Part shown: positions 42,862 through 51,346 of the stretch, piece after piece | Layout: every line of letters starts with the position of its first letter | How positions within the stretch are numbered: the first letter of the stretch is position 1 | Position numbers and translations under genes: made by a program | Notes under the pieces: generated by a model | Databases searched by the model: none | Seen by the model: the letters and a program-made list of their open reading frames with translations, nothing else | What the model was told of the DNA's origin: nothing | NCBI GenBank assembly: GCA_015068225.1 | Contig: SVKX01000002.1 | Location: 62,001 to 126,000, forward strand | Length of the DNA stretch: 64,000 nt | Origin: Oscillospiraceae bacterium | GTDB taxonomy: Bacteria; Bacillota; Clostridia; Oscillospirales; Oscillospiraceae | Direction of reading: 5' to 3'

Positions 42862-42911
42862 CAAATAAAAACGCATAGGCTGATTCGAACTTACGATACA
42901 GCCTATGCGCG
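42862..42911 (-). terminator. Intrinsic terminator between leader ORF and lipoprotein gene
   Basis: On the minus strand CGCATAGGCTG and CAGCCTATGCG form 11-bp arms followed by TTTTTATTT. The first arm includes the stop codon of the 28-codon leader ORF, so ribosome position could affect its folding. Confidence 0.85.
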
Positions 42912-42989
42912 GAATATATCACCTTTCTTGAAAGGAAAAGAGCAGAAAGGCGGACTCCACAGGCTGCGGCAAAGCGTATTGTGAGCCAT
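42903..42989 (-). CDS. Candidate 28-residue leader peptide
   Basis: The frame begins MAHNTLCRSLWSPPFCSF and ends GDIFRA, with AGGGGAG seven bases before the ATG. It lies about 30 bases after the start expected from a consensus promoter and its TAG stop is inside the 5' arm of a terminator hairpin. This is the layout of a transcription-attenuation leader, though a free-standing small protein or plain untranslated RNA is possible. It is too short for the ORF track. Confidence 0.5.
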   Translation of the reverse strand: MAHNTLCRSLWSPPFCSFPFKKGDIFRA

Positions 42990-43026
42990 GGTGGATCTCC
43001 CCTTCCCTGTTTTTATTTCCATCTTC

Positions 43027-43055
43027 AGTATATATTACTTAAATCATCATGTCAA
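43027..43055 (-). promoter_or_regulatory. Sigma-A promoter of the leader ORF and lipoprotein
   Basis: On the minus strand consensus TTGACA (43050-43055) and TATACT (43027-43032) are 17 bases apart. Between this and the divergent rplJ promoter (43056-43147) is about 90 bases of AT-rich DNA in which I see nothing else. Confidence 0.85.
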
Positions 43056-43147
43056 TAAACAAATTATTACAATATGGATATAAAATATTACATTTGAAAT
43101 ATTCGTAAATAACGTTTACTTTTTCGGGATTTTTCTTAAAATAATGC

Positions 43148-43176
43148 TTGACAATTACATATATCTATGGTATTAT
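43148..43176 (+). promoter_or_regulatory. Sigma-A promoter of rplJL
   Basis: Consensus TTGACA (43148-43153) and TATTAT (43171-43176) are 17 bases apart with extended TG. Confidence 0.88.
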
Positions 43177-43182
43177 TCTCCT

Positions 43183-43300
43183 GTTGCCAAAGACAGCAGG
43201 TGCCGCAAGGCGTAAGTCCTGCCGAGGTGCGTCTAACATTTCTTTGATTGTTTGCGTGTCTTTCTGTCTTCTGGCAGGAAGACACTTTTTTATTTTCGGA
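43183..43300 (+). promoter_or_regulatory. L10 leader with terminator
   Basis: AGACAGCAGGTGCC ... AGTCCTGCCGAGGTGCGTCT is the conserved kink-turn-bearing stem that ribosomal protein L10 (with L12) binds in Firmicutes rplJ leaders. It is followed by GTGTCTT ... AAGACAC and a T6 run (43256-43294), an intrinsic terminator. Excess L10 would stop transcription of rplJL. Confidence 0.88.
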
Positions 43301-43311
43301 GGTGAAATCAA

Positions 43312-43839
43312 ATGCCCAACGCAAAGGTTCTTGAGAGCAAGAAGGCAGTTGTCGAAGCCCTGTCCGGCAAGATCAAGGAAGCTACTTCCGTGGTTTTCGT
43401 CGACTACAAGGGTATTACTGTCGCTCAGGATACCGAGCTGCGTAAGCAGTTCCGTGAAGCAGGTGTTGAGTACACTGTCGTCAAGAACACTCTGACCAAT
43501 TTCGCAACCAAGAATGTTGGTTACGACTTCTCTGAAGTTCTGAACGGTACCACCGCCATGGCTTCCACCACCGGCGACCCCATCGCCCCTGCTCGCATTG
43601 TCTGCGAGTTCGCCAAGAAGAACAAGCTGAAGACCCTGTCCATTAAGGGTGGCGTTGTTGAAGGCTCCGTGCTGTCTGCTGATGAGCTGAACGGCTTCGG
43701 TGAGCTGCCCAGCAAGAATGCTCTGGTCGCTTCTGTCCTTGGTACCTTCCTGGCACCTATTTCCAGCCTGGCCTTCGTTCTGGATCAGATCCGGATGCAG
43801 AAGGACGGCTCCGCTCCTGCTGCAGAAGCAGAAGCCTAA
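43312..43839 (+). CDS. rplJ: Ribosomal protein L10
   Basis: L10 forms the base of the L7/L12 stalk. NAKVLESKKAVVEALSGKIK and VVFVDYKGITVAQDTELRKQ are its rRNA-binding domain; the C-terminal helix carries the L12 sites. The 175-residue length is normal. The ATG follows CGGAGGTGAAATCAA. Confidence 0.97.
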   Translation: MPNAKVLESKKAVVEALSGKIKEATSVVFVDYKGITVAQDTELRKQFREAGVEYTVVKNTLTNFATKNVGYDFSEVLNGTTAMASTTGDPIAPARIVCEFAKKNKLKTLSIKGGVVEGSVLSADELNGFGELPSKNALVASVLGTFLAPISSLAFVLDQIRMQKDGSAPAAEAEA

Positions 43840-43894
43840 TCGCATAACCCTACAAACCATCAACTAACACACATATTTTAGGAGGATTATTAAA

Positions 43895-44272
43895 ATGGCT
43901 AGTGAAAAGATCACTGCTCTGGTTGAGCAGGTTAAGGAACTGACCGTCCTGGAGCTGTCCGAACTGGTCCACACTCTGGAAGAGGTTTTCGGTGTTTCTG
44001 CCGCTGCTGCTGCTGTTGCTGCTCCCGCTGCCGGCGCTGCTGCTGCTGAGGTCGAGGAGAAGACCGAGTTCGACGTTATCCTGAAGTCCGCTGGCGCTTC
44101 CAAGCTGAACGTCATCAAGGTTGTCCGCGCTGCTACCGGCCTGGGCCTGAAGGAAGCTAAGGACATCGTTGACAACGCTCCCAAGACCCTGAAGGAAGCT
44201 ATCAGCAAGGAAGATGCTGAGAAGCTGGTCGCCGAGCTGAAGGAAGCTGGCGCTGAGGCTGAGCTGAAGTAA
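43895..44272 (+). CDS. rplL: Ribosomal protein L7/L12
   Basis: The stalk protein that recruits translation GTPases. It has the N-terminal dimer helices, an Ala-rich hinge ([17 protein letters not shown]) and the C-terminal domain [20 protein letters not shown] with [15 protein letters not shown]. The 125-residue length is normal. rpoB does not follow, unlike the common order; a terminator and a membrane protein gene do. Confidence 0.98.
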   Translation: MASEKITALVEQVKELTVLELSELVHTLEEVFGVSAAAAAVAAPAAGAAAAEVEEKTEFDVILKSAGASKLNVIKVVRAATGLGLKEAKDIVDNAPKTLKEAISKEDAEKLVAELKEAGAEAELK

Positions 44273-44292
44273 TTTCGCTTTTCCAAAACTTT

Positions 44293-44322
44293 AACAGCCG
44301 CCAGTAAATGGCGGCTGTTTCC
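44293..44322 (+). terminator. Terminator after rplL
   Basis: Arms AACAGCCGCCA and TGGCGGCTGTT with a GTAAA loop and a short T run. The next gene starts 20 bases later with no obvious promoter, so read-through is likely. Confidence 0.75.
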
Positions 44323-44342
44323 CTATCATAAGGAGGTACGAA

Positions 44343-45158
44343 ATGGAAGCTATCTTGAATATGCTGCAGTCCCTTGTTCCAGAAAATTTCGATATGCCTA
44401 CCTTTTTAAAGGCAGCTGCCATTCTATGCATCGGATCTCTGGTGCTTGGTTTCTTGGGCAGAACTGTTTTCGGCAAGAAATCTGTCTTGAATCAAAGCGT
44501 TTCCTCTGCCATTGGCATTCTGTTTATTTACGCTACAACCATCGTAATCTACAGCTATGGAATCGATCTGAACTTTCTTGTGTCTCCCCTGCCCTTTGTC
44601 TCCCTGTCCGAGGAATACTTGCGTATCTTTTCCTTCGCAGGAGCTGACTATGTTGCCATATGCGGTCAGCTTCTGGATATGGTAATTCTGGCATTTCTTG
44701 TCAACCTTGTTAACGGCTGGCTGCCCACAGGCAAAAAACTTTTGGGCTGGATGTTCTTCCGCTGTGTGTCCGTAGTCGGTGCTATGCTGTTCTATGCCGT
44801 TGTCAATCACCTCTTGGCCGCATTCCTGCCGGAAGGACTGTTGACATGGGCCCCTGTGATATTGTTGGGACTTCTTGTTCTTATGCTTCTGACAGGTGCC
44901 TTGAAGATCCTGGTCGGTGCTGTTCTGTCCACTGTCAATCCTGTTGTAGGTCTGCTGTATACATTCTTTTTCTCCACTGTGGTTGGCAAGCAGCTTTCCA
45001 AGGCTGTGCTTACCACACTGCTGATCTCCGGAATGGTTATTGGACTTAACTATATTGGCTGCAGCATGATCTATATAGGCGCGGCCGCTCTGGCGGCATA
45101 TCTGCCCCTGCTGATCATTCTGCTGGTTCTTTGGTATGTGATCGGTCGAATTCTGTGA
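44343..45158 (+). CDS. Polytopic membrane protein of unknown function
   Basis: The 271-residue protein has about seven hydrophobic helices, with a Gly/Leu-rich C-terminal half (LLGLLVLMLLTGALKILVGA, PVVGLLYTFFFSTVVGKQL). I recognise no family. AAGGAGGTACGAA gives a strong ribosome site. It lies just after rplL and may be expressed by read-through from the ribosomal protein operon. Confidence 0.75.
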   Translation: MEAILNMLQSLVPENFDMPTFLKAAAILCIGSLVLGFLGRTVFGKKSVLNQSVSSAIGILFIYATTIVIYSYGIDLNFLVSPLPFVSLSEEYLRIFSFAGADYVAICGQLLDMVILAFLVNLVNGWLPTGKKLLGWMFFRCVSVVGAMLFYAVVNHLLAAFLPEGLLTWAPVILLGLLVLMLLTGALKILVGAVLSTVNPVVGLLYTFFFSTVVGKQLSKAVLTTLLISGMVIGLNYIGCSMIYIGAAALAAYLPLLIILLVLWYVIGRIL

Positions 45159-45164
45159 TATGTA

Positions 45165-45205
45165 ACACCCATTTGCAAGTAAGCAAATGGGTGTTTTATT
45201 TTTTC
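45165..45205 (+). terminator. Terminator
   Basis: Arms ACACCCATTTGC and GCAAATGGGTGT are followed by TTTATTTTTT. Confidence 0.92.
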
Positions 45206-45240
45206 CAAGATTATGTTATGATTAATGGGAGGTGATCCTA

Positions 45241-46431
45241 ATGAAGAGAATTCTGGCAGCGCTCCTTTTGCCATTGATACTATGCGGATGCACGCCGCAG
45301 TTATCCGATCCCACAACTTCTGCTACATCCACGCAGATGACTACACAGCCCTCTGTCACCTCTACAATCACAGCGCCAACAGTTCAAACTACGATTTCCA
45401 GTATTCCCCCAGAAACAACCGTCCCGTCTGATCCACTGGTGCTCCTGCTTGAGAGTTTAACAACAGAAGAAAAGGTCGGACAGCTGTTCCTCGCCCGCTG
45501 TCCAGATAGCAATGCAGTAGCTGATATTGGGCAGTATCATTTGGGCGGATACATTCTGTTCGCCCGTGACTTTGAAAACGAAACCCCCGAGTCTGTTCAA
45601 GCTACCCTGCAAAACTATCAGAACGCTTCCTCTATCCCCATGCTTATTGCAGTAGATGAGGAGGGCGGCATTGTAAACCGAGTCAGTAAATTCCCTGCAT
45701 TTCGGGAATCCCCATTCCCCTCTTCACAGTATTTATTCAATCAGGGTGGACTTGATAAAATCGGGGAAAACGAGGCTGAGAAATGTGCTTTACTAGGCTC
45801 TCTCGGGATCAATGTTAATGTCGGCCCTGTTTGCGATGTGACAACTGATTCCTCTGCCTTTATGTACCGTCGATCTCTGGGGCAGGATGCGAATACAACT
45901 GCACAATTTGTCAGGACCGTGGTAGAAATTATGCAGGAGAACAAGATCGGTGGAATCCTGAAGCATTTTCCCGGCTACGGTAATAATGCAGACACCCACA
46001 CCGGTATCGCCATCGACGACAGACCCCTTGAGCAGTTGGAAAGTGTGGATCTTGTTCCCTTCGCCGCCGGAATTGAGGCCGGATGTGATGCAATCATGAT
46101 CAGCCACACCTTTGTCAACGCATTAGATGCAGAGGCACCTGCTTCCCTTTCCCACAAAGTTCATGATTATCTGCGTGATACCATGGGATTTGAAGGCGTG
46201 ATCGTAACAGATGATCTGGTCATGCAGGCCATTACAGATGTTTATGGTATCGGCGAGTCCGCTGTTCTGGCTGTGCAATGCGGAAACGACCTGCTGTGTG
46301 TGACGGATTATAAGCAGCAATACACCGCGGTACTGGAAGCAGTCAATGACGGCCGAATTACGCAAGAAACTCTCAATACCGCAGTTCTGCGGATCTTACG
46401 CTGGAAGGCTGATCTTGGCTTAATCGGATAA
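45241..46431 (+). CDS. Glycoside hydrolase family 3 lipoprotein (NagZ-like)
   Basis: A signal peptide ends in the lipobox ILCGC, followed by a Thr/Ser/Pro tether of about 45 residues. The GH3 N-terminal barrel then shows LTTEEKVGQLFLAR, AVDEEGGIVNR, ILKHFPGYGNNADTHTG and the nucleophile region VIVTDDLVM. The single-barrel form with KHFPG-D/H is that of beta-N-acetylglucosaminidases of the NagZ type, so it probably trims muropeptide sugars at the cell surface. ATG 45241 follows GGGAGGTGATCCTA. Confidence 0.9.
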   Translation: MKRILAALLLPLILCGCTPQLSDPTTSATSTQMTTQPSVTSTITAPTVQTTISSIPPETTVPSDPLVLLLESLTTEEKVGQLFLARCPDSNAVADIGQYHLGGYILFARDFENETPESVQATLQNYQNASSIPMLIAVDEEGGIVNRVSKFPAFRESPFPSSQYLFNQGGLDKIGENEAEKCALLGSLGINVNVGPVCDVTTDSSAFMYRRSLGQDANTTAQFVRTVVEIMQENKIGGILKHFPGYGNNADTHTGIAIDDRPLEQLESVDLVPFAAGIEAGCDAIMISHTFVNALDAEAPASLSHKVHDYLRDTMGFEGVIVTDDLVMQAITDVYGIGESAVLAVQCGNDLLCVTDYKQQYTAVLEAVNDGRITQETLNTAVLRILRWKADLGLIG

Positions 46432-46432
46432 A

Positions 46433-46470
46433 GAACACCCACAGGAAAAAACCTGTGGGTGTATTATTCT
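46433..46470. terminator. Bidirectional terminator
   Basis: Arms ACACCCACAGG and CCTGTGGGTGT around AAAAAA lie between the convergent GH3 and Mrp genes. Confidence 0.88.
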
Positions 46471-47294
46471 TATGCCTTTTCAACGGCGGTGATCACATCC
46501 GCCATGACATCTGTGCTGACAGTTTCCATCAAGCCGTTGTCGTAAGCCTGCGCAACATAGGGATCGATGGGCAGCCGTGCCAAAACGGGAAGGTCAAACT
46601 CTTTGGCAACCTCATCCAGATGGCTTTTGCCAAACACTTCGATCTTCTTTCCGCAATCCGGGCACTGAAGGAAGCTATAATTCTCCACGAAGCCCAAAAC
46701 GGGAATGTGCATCATATTTGCCATCTTTACGGCCTTGCTGACGATCATGCTCACAAGATCCTGGGGGCTGGTAACGATCACGATGCCGTCTACCGGCAGG
46801 CTTTGAAACACAGTCAGCGGCACATCGCCGGTTCCGGGAGGCATATCCACAAACAAGTAGTCTACATCTTCCCATATTACATCGGTCCAGAACTGCTTCA
46901 CCGCACCGGCGATTACCGGTCCGCGCCAAACCACAGGATCGGCGGGATTATCCAGCAGTAGGTTGATGGACATAATCTGAATACCACCGCGGCTCAGCGC
47001 CGGATACAAGCCATCTTCGTTAGCTCCCTGACACTCAGTAACGCCAAAAGCTGTCGGTGTAGAAGGGCCGGTAATATCCGCATCCAGAACGCCCACGCGC
47101 TTGCCCTTGCGGGCCATAGCCACAGCGAGCATGGAAGTAACTGTAGATTTACCAACACCGCCCTTGCCGGAGACAACGGCAATCACTTTTTTAACGCTTG
47201 CCTTCGGATTCAAAGCCGCCAGCAGACTCTCCTTCTTGCGGTCACCGCAATCTGCACTGCTGCAGCTGGAACAATTTCCGTTACATGAACTCAT
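46470..47294 (-). CDS. mrp: Mrp/NBP35-family iron-sulphur carrier ATPase
   Basis: The P-loop is the deviant Walker A VVSGKGGVGKST. An N-terminal Cys cluster (CNGNCSSCSSADC) resembles NBP35, and a C-terminal CPDC is the usual cluster-bridging motif. Such proteins assemble and hand over Fe-S clusters in the cytoplasm. The 274-residue length fits. The gene has its own consensus promoter whose -35 lies in the end of the upstream Nudix gene. Confidence 0.92.
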   Translation of the reverse strand: MSSCNGNCSSCSSADCGDRKKESLLAALNPKASVKKVIAVVSGKGGVGKSTVTSMLAVAMARKGKRVGVLDADITGPSTPTAFGVTECQGANEDGLYPALSRGGIQIMSINLLLDNPADPVVWRGPVIAGAVKQFWTDVIWEDVDYLFVDMPPGTGDVPLTVFQSLPVDGIVIVTSPQDLVSMIVSKAVKMANMMHIPVLGFVENYSFLQCPDCGKKIEVFGKSHLDEVAKEFDLPVLARLPIDPYVAQAYDNGLMETVSTDVMADVITAVEKA

Positions 47295-47326
47295 AAAAAA
47301 CGCTCCTCATCGAATGATTATTGAAT

Positions 47327-47355
47327 ATTATAGGACTATCAAACAAAACTGTCAA
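47327..47355 (-). promoter_or_regulatory. Sigma-A promoter of mrp
   Basis: On the minus strand TTGACA (47350-47355) and TATAAT (47327-47332) are 17 bases apart, both consensus. Confidence 0.88.
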
Positions 47356-47843
47356 CCTTCAAATTCCAACATAGGGACAAATGTGGTGCCAGTTCCTTCT
47401 GTAATGCCGGCATAGAGAGTGTCATCAAACCGCCCTGCACTACAATAATGAAGGATCATATGCTTGGCAGAGACCGGCATATTTAGCTCTGCTATCTGAT
47501 CATAGGGTATCCATTGCAAAACACCTTCACTGCTTGTCAGCTGCCGGTCTTCTTTTAATCGGGCGAAAAAATAATAGTTCTGCCGGATCTCCCCGTCCTT
47601 TAATCGATGGGTAATGTAGCGAAGACGAAGTCCTGTCAGATCTGTTTCTTCCAGCCCAAGCTCCTCCTGCATTTCACGAAGGACACATCTTCTGGCATCA
47701 TTGAGCTCGTCTGCTTCAAAATGGCCACCGGCGGTTCCAATATATTTGTTATTTGCCACACGGGAGCCGATCCGGTACAAGCATAGTATCCCCTTTTCGT
47801 TCGTCAGATACAAGGAGGTCATATTCCGTAATTTACCATCCAT
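47352..47843 (-). CDS. Nudix hydrolase
   Basis: The Nudix box is GGHFEADELNDARRCVLREM plus QEELGL. The 163-residue protein keeps the glutamates for metal binding; its substrate cannot be read from sequence. The ATG follows GGGAGGGATAAT and lies one base after the ABC-F stop, so it is the last gene of the comEC-holA-rnmV-ABC-F run. The track ATG seven codons later is an alternative start. Confidence 0.85.
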   Translation of the reverse strand: MDGKLRNMTSLYLTNEKGILCLYRIGSRVANNKYIGTAGGHFEADELNDARRCVLREMQEELGLEETDLTGLRLRYITHRLKDGEIRQNYYFFARLKEDRQLTSSEGVLQWIPYDQIAELNMPVSAKHMILHYCSAGRFDDTLYAGITEGTGTTFVPMLEFEG

Positions 47844-47844
47844 A

Positions 47845-49710
47845 TTATCCCTCCTGGGCAGACTCCCACTGCTCCATCAGATCCATAAGCACCAATTCTT
47901 CTGCTTCTTTTTCTCCCAGCAGACGAGTCAACTCCTGATAATCGGCAGCAGATGCCTCGATCTGCGCATCCAGCGCAGCGATGACCTGCTCCTGTTTTTC
48001 GATCTCCCGCTCCAGCTTGCGAATCAACTTATCCAGCTCTTTTGTGCCGCCTTTAGGCTTTTCCTTTTTGGGTTTGGTCTGCAGCTGAGGCTGCACTCTA
48101 GATGCAGCTTCATGCTCCATAATGGAGCGATACTTGGCATAACCACAGGGAAAATCCCGGATCTTCCCGTCCTCCAGAAGCCAGATCCGCTCTGCAAATT
48201 TTTCAATAAAATAGCGGTCATGGGATACGAAGAGCAAAACACCCTCAAATTCTTCAATCGCCGCTTCGATCCATTCCCGAGAGGCTATATCCAAATGGTT
48301 GGTGGGCTCGTCCAGGATCAACAAATTTATCTTTTCATCCATCAGCATGCAAAGCCGCAGACGGCTCTGCTCTCCGCCGGATAGGTTTCCAACTGTCTTG
48401 AACACATCCTCACCCTGAAACAGAAATGCGCCTAGACGGTCACGAGCGACCTGAGGCGTGCAGCTCTTTTCATAGAGCATTGTGTCGTAAAGTGTGCGCT
48501 CCGGATGGGAAAAATGAATGATCTGGGGAAGATATCCCCATTTTACTGTCGGGCCAAACTGGATCTTGCCGCCGCAGGTTTCCTCTCCCAAAAGGCATTT
48601 GATAAAGGTTGATTTTCCGGTTCCGTTGTCACCCAGAATGGCGATCCGCTCGCCGCCTTCCACATGCAAATCCACATCGGAAAAGAGTGTTCTGCTGTCA
48701 AAAGCCTTGCTGACATTTTTCAGTTTGAATACCACATCGCCGGAAAAGTCCTTCTCTCCAAAGGTGGCCTTCATGGTCTTTTCCGTCTTTGGTTTTTCCG
48801 TTTTTTTGATGCGCTCCATGCGGTGCTGGATAGACATAGCCCGGCGGTAGAGTGTCCGGTTATTGATACCCCAGCCCTTCATGCGCTCCACGGTGTAGCC
48901 CAGCTGCTTTAGCTTTGCCTGCTCCTGTTCATATTGCTTCAACTGCAGGTCAAAGCGGGCCTGCTTCTCCTCCATGTAGAAGGAATAATTTCCGGAGTAA
49001 AAAGAGGCATGTCCCTCAGATATCTCAATCACGCGGTCAGCCACCTGATCCAAAAAATACCGGTCATGGGAAATGGCAAGCACCGTCCCCTTGAAGCTGT
49101 TGATATAACCCTCCAGCCACTCTACACTGCGAAGATCCAGATGGTTCGTAGGCTCATCCAAAAGAAGAATATCCGTCTTCTCCAGAAGCAGGCGTGCAAG
49201 ATTGACCCTCGTCTTTTCGCCGCCGGAAAGGCTGTCAAACAGCTGACAGCGCTGCTGCGATGTAATTCCAAGGCCGTTACAGATCTTATCAACCGAGATA
49301 TCCATTTCATAGCCGCCGCCGGATTGAAACCGGTTGGAAAGGATGTCATATTCCCGAAGCTGCTCTGGAGTAGCATCCCGTACCATGGCAATTTCCAGCG
49401 CTTCCATCTTTTCCTTTACAGACAGCACATCCTTATATGCAGAGCGAAGTACATCCTCCACTGTAAAGCCTGCAGGAAAACGGGGAATCTGGGAAATAAG
49501 GCCCAGCTTTTTATAAGGATTCACATAGACTTCGCCGTCATCATAATCCATTTGGCCGGTCAGAATGTTAAAAAGTGTTGTTTTTCCGCAGCCGTTCCTG
49601 CCGAGGATCGCAACACACTCCCCCTCCTGGATTTCAAAGCTGAGACCGTCCAGAAGGTTTTCCCCGATCACAAAAAACTTTGTTAAGTTTTTAACCTGAA
49701 TATCAATCAT
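47845..49710 (-). CDS. ABC-F family ATPase
   Basis: Two ABC domains with no membrane part: Walker A GRNGCGKTT and GDNGTGKST, signatures LSGGEKTR and LSGGEQSR, each followed by LLDEPTNHLD-type Walker B. An interdomain linker follows the first domain, and a basic, coiled-coil C-terminus (KELDKLIRKLEREIEKQEQ) resembles Uup. ABC-F proteins act at the ribosome E site, either as translation factors or in antibiotic protection; a housekeeping role is likelier here. ATG 49710 fits TGGAG upstream. Confidence 0.9.
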   Translation of the reverse strand: MIDIQVKNLTKFFVIGENLLDGLSFEIQEGECVAILGRNGCGKTTLFNILTGQMDYDDGEVYVNPYKKLGLISQIPRFPAGFTVEDVLRSAYKDVLSVKEKMEALEIAMVRDATPEQLREYDILSNRFQSGGGYEMDISVDKICNGLGITSQQRCQLFDSLSGGEKTRVNLARLLLEKTDILLLDEPTNHLDLRSVEWLEGYINSFKGTVLAISHDRYFLDQVADRVIEISEGHASFYSGNYSFYMEEKQARFDLQLKQYEQEQAKLKQLGYTVERMKGWGINNRTLYRRAMSIQHRMERIKKTEKPKTEKTMKATFGEKDFSGDVVFKLKNVSKAFDSRTLFSDVDLHVEGGERIAILGDNGTGKSTFIKCLLGEETCGGKIQFGPTVKWGYLPQIIHFSHPERTLYDTMLYEKSCTPQVARDRLGAFLFQGEDVFKTVGNLSGGEQSRLRLCMLMDEKINLLILDEPTNHLDIASREWIEAAIEEFEGVLLFVSHDRYFIEKFAERIWLLEDGKIRDFPCGYAKYRSIMEHEAASRVQPQLQTKPKKEKPKGGTKELDKLIRKLEREIEKQEQVIAALDAQIEASAADYQELTRLLGEKEAEELVLMDLMEQWESAQEG

Positions 49711-50302
49711 TTTCATTCTCCAGACTTTGCACCAACCCGGAAAGCTCCTCATAGGTGCAAAGCATATTTAATGCCTGTAAAAGGGCATTGGCGCTTAAAT
49801 GGGCCGGAAGATTCAGCCGCTTCATTAGCTGAATACGGCGAAGACTACTTCCCTGACCGCCAGACAGCCCCAGCTCCATCATATCCTGCTTTGTAATACC
49901 GGATGGGGATTTATCTTCCTCGCCCTCAATGGTGGCACCGGCGCTTCTGAGCGATTCCAGAATAATTTCCCGGGACATACCCTCTACCCCAAGCTTGCCT
50001 TCTTTGCCGGCAGTGCGCTTTCTGCGCTCTTTCCCATAGATGTCGGGAATATACGCATGTTTCAGATAACAGGGGTCAATGGCACTTTTAATGTGATTGC
50101 GAATCACAAATCCTGCTCCGTCCGGATCTGTAAATACGATCAGTCCTCTGCGCTCTGCCACAGTCCGCAAAAGCGAAAGCTGCTGCGGATCCTTAAATAG
50201 TGAGAACCCGCCGGTTTCAAAAATCGGCGCATCCACGATTTGAGAAAGTGTGTTCTTGTCGTAGCGGCCTTCCACAACGATTGCTTCCCGAATTTTTATC
50301 AC
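49703..50302 (-). CDS. rnmV: Ribonuclease M5
   Basis: RNase M5 matures 5S rRNA in low-GC Gram-positives. The TOPRIM domain shows AIVVEGRYDKNTL and VFTDPDGAGFVIR, and the C-terminal half is the accessory domain. The 199-residue length is normal. It overlaps holA by 4 bases and the ABC-F gene by 8. Confidence 0.92.
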   Translation of the reverse strand: MIKIREAIVVEGRYDKNTLSQIVDAPIFETGGFSLFKDPQQLSLLRTVAERRGLIVFTDPDGAGFVIRNHIKSAIDPCYLKHAYIPDIYGKERRKRTAGKEGKLGVEGMSREIILESLRSAGATIEGEEDKSPSGITKQDMMELGLSGGQGSSLRRIQLMKRLNLPAHLSANALLQALNMLCTYEELSGLVQSLENEND

Positions 50303-51342
50303 ACGCGTGCCTCCTGTGCAAGCTGAAGCACAAGAAGCTCCAGAAGTCTTTCAGGCTCATCAAAGGATGTTTTCATCCGGAAATCGGTTTCCAATATCAG
50401 TTCCGACGCCTTTTTATAAAACTCAGGTTTAAATCTGCGGGCTGCCTCCATGGCCTTACGGGCAGGATAATCTTTCATGCCGGTAAGTTTCATCAAATCG
50501 GCAGTACCTTTGCCGTTGTCCAGCAAAACCCTGGCAGCGGACAACCGGCGGAAGTGGCCGCCTATTACACCTAGAATGGAAATCGGGTCATTTTGCATTT
50601 TCAGAAGCTGCTGTAATTTTTGAAGTGCGGCAGTAAAATCCTGCCGTCCCAGCAGATCCGACATTTGATAAACAACAGCATCCATAACAGGCTCGGTTAC
50701 GGCATCGATATCCGACTTAACGATCATATCCGCACCGGAATATGCGCATATTTTACCAATCTCCCCTGCCAGCGTTGTCATCGTTCCGCCGGTGATATCA
50801 ATCAGATAGGCACACAGATCATTGGAGATCCGCTTTCCCCGCGCGCCAAAGTGACGGGCCACCCATGCCATCAGATCCTTCATCTCCTGTTTTGGAAATT
50901 CAACGATCTGCGCGTTGGAAGATATAGCATCCCAAATGCTTTTCATCCGCTTATCCGGATTCCACGAAACGGTCTCATAGGTAAATACAACCGTACAATA
51001 TTCCGGAACATCCATCAAAGTCTCAGCAATTTTGTTTCTATCCGCTTCCGGGAGCTTGAATAAGTCAATATCATCCACCTGCACCATGGTATTTTCTGCC
51101 ATCATGGGCAAGTTTTCCACCGCATCCACAAAGTCCTGCACGGAGAAAGTTTCACCGGTCATGCGATGGAAATTAAAGGATTCCGTCAAATCCTCGATGA
51201 GGATCTTTTTCAACTGTCCGAGGTAATGATTCAGGAGAAAGATTTCTTCACCATGAAAAATGTACAGCCTGTCCGGTGTTTTCGCCTTTAGCGCAGCCTT
51301 CAGCTGCTGCAAGCCAGTATCTGTTTCTTTATACTGCGCCAT
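50299..51342 (-). CDS. holA: DNA polymerase III delta subunit
   Basis: HolA is the clamp-loader subunit that opens the sliding clamp. The AAA-like start DRLYIFHGEEIFLLNHYLGQ, the EYCTVVFTYE region and the helical C-terminal collar domain identify it. ATG 51342 follows AGGAGGTGACACC; the ORF-track start is inside comEC. The 347-residue length is normal. It lies 4 bases after comEC, a common pairing. Confidence 0.9.
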   Translation of the reverse strand: MAQYKETDTGLQQLKAALKAKTPDRLYIFHGEEIFLLNHYLGQLKKILIEDLTESFNFHRMTGETFSVQDFVDAVENLPMMAENTMVQVDDIDLFKLPEADRNKIAETLMDVPEYCTVVFTYETVSWNPDKRMKSIWDAISSNAQIVEFPKQEMKDLMAWVARHFGARGKRISNDLCAYLIDITGGTMTTLAGEIGKICAYSGADMIVKSDIDAVTEPVMDAVVYQMSDLLGRQDFTAALQKLQQLLKMQNDPISILGVIGGHFRRLSAARVLLDNGKGTADLMKLTGMKDYPARKAMEAARRFKPEFYKKASELILETDFRMKTSFDEPERLLELLVLQLAQEARV

Positions 51343-51346
51343 GGTG

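Noticed and set aside
43148-43495. 115-residue ORF over the rplJ leader
   Set aside because: It starts inside the promoter and overlaps L10 leader structure and rplJ in another frame.
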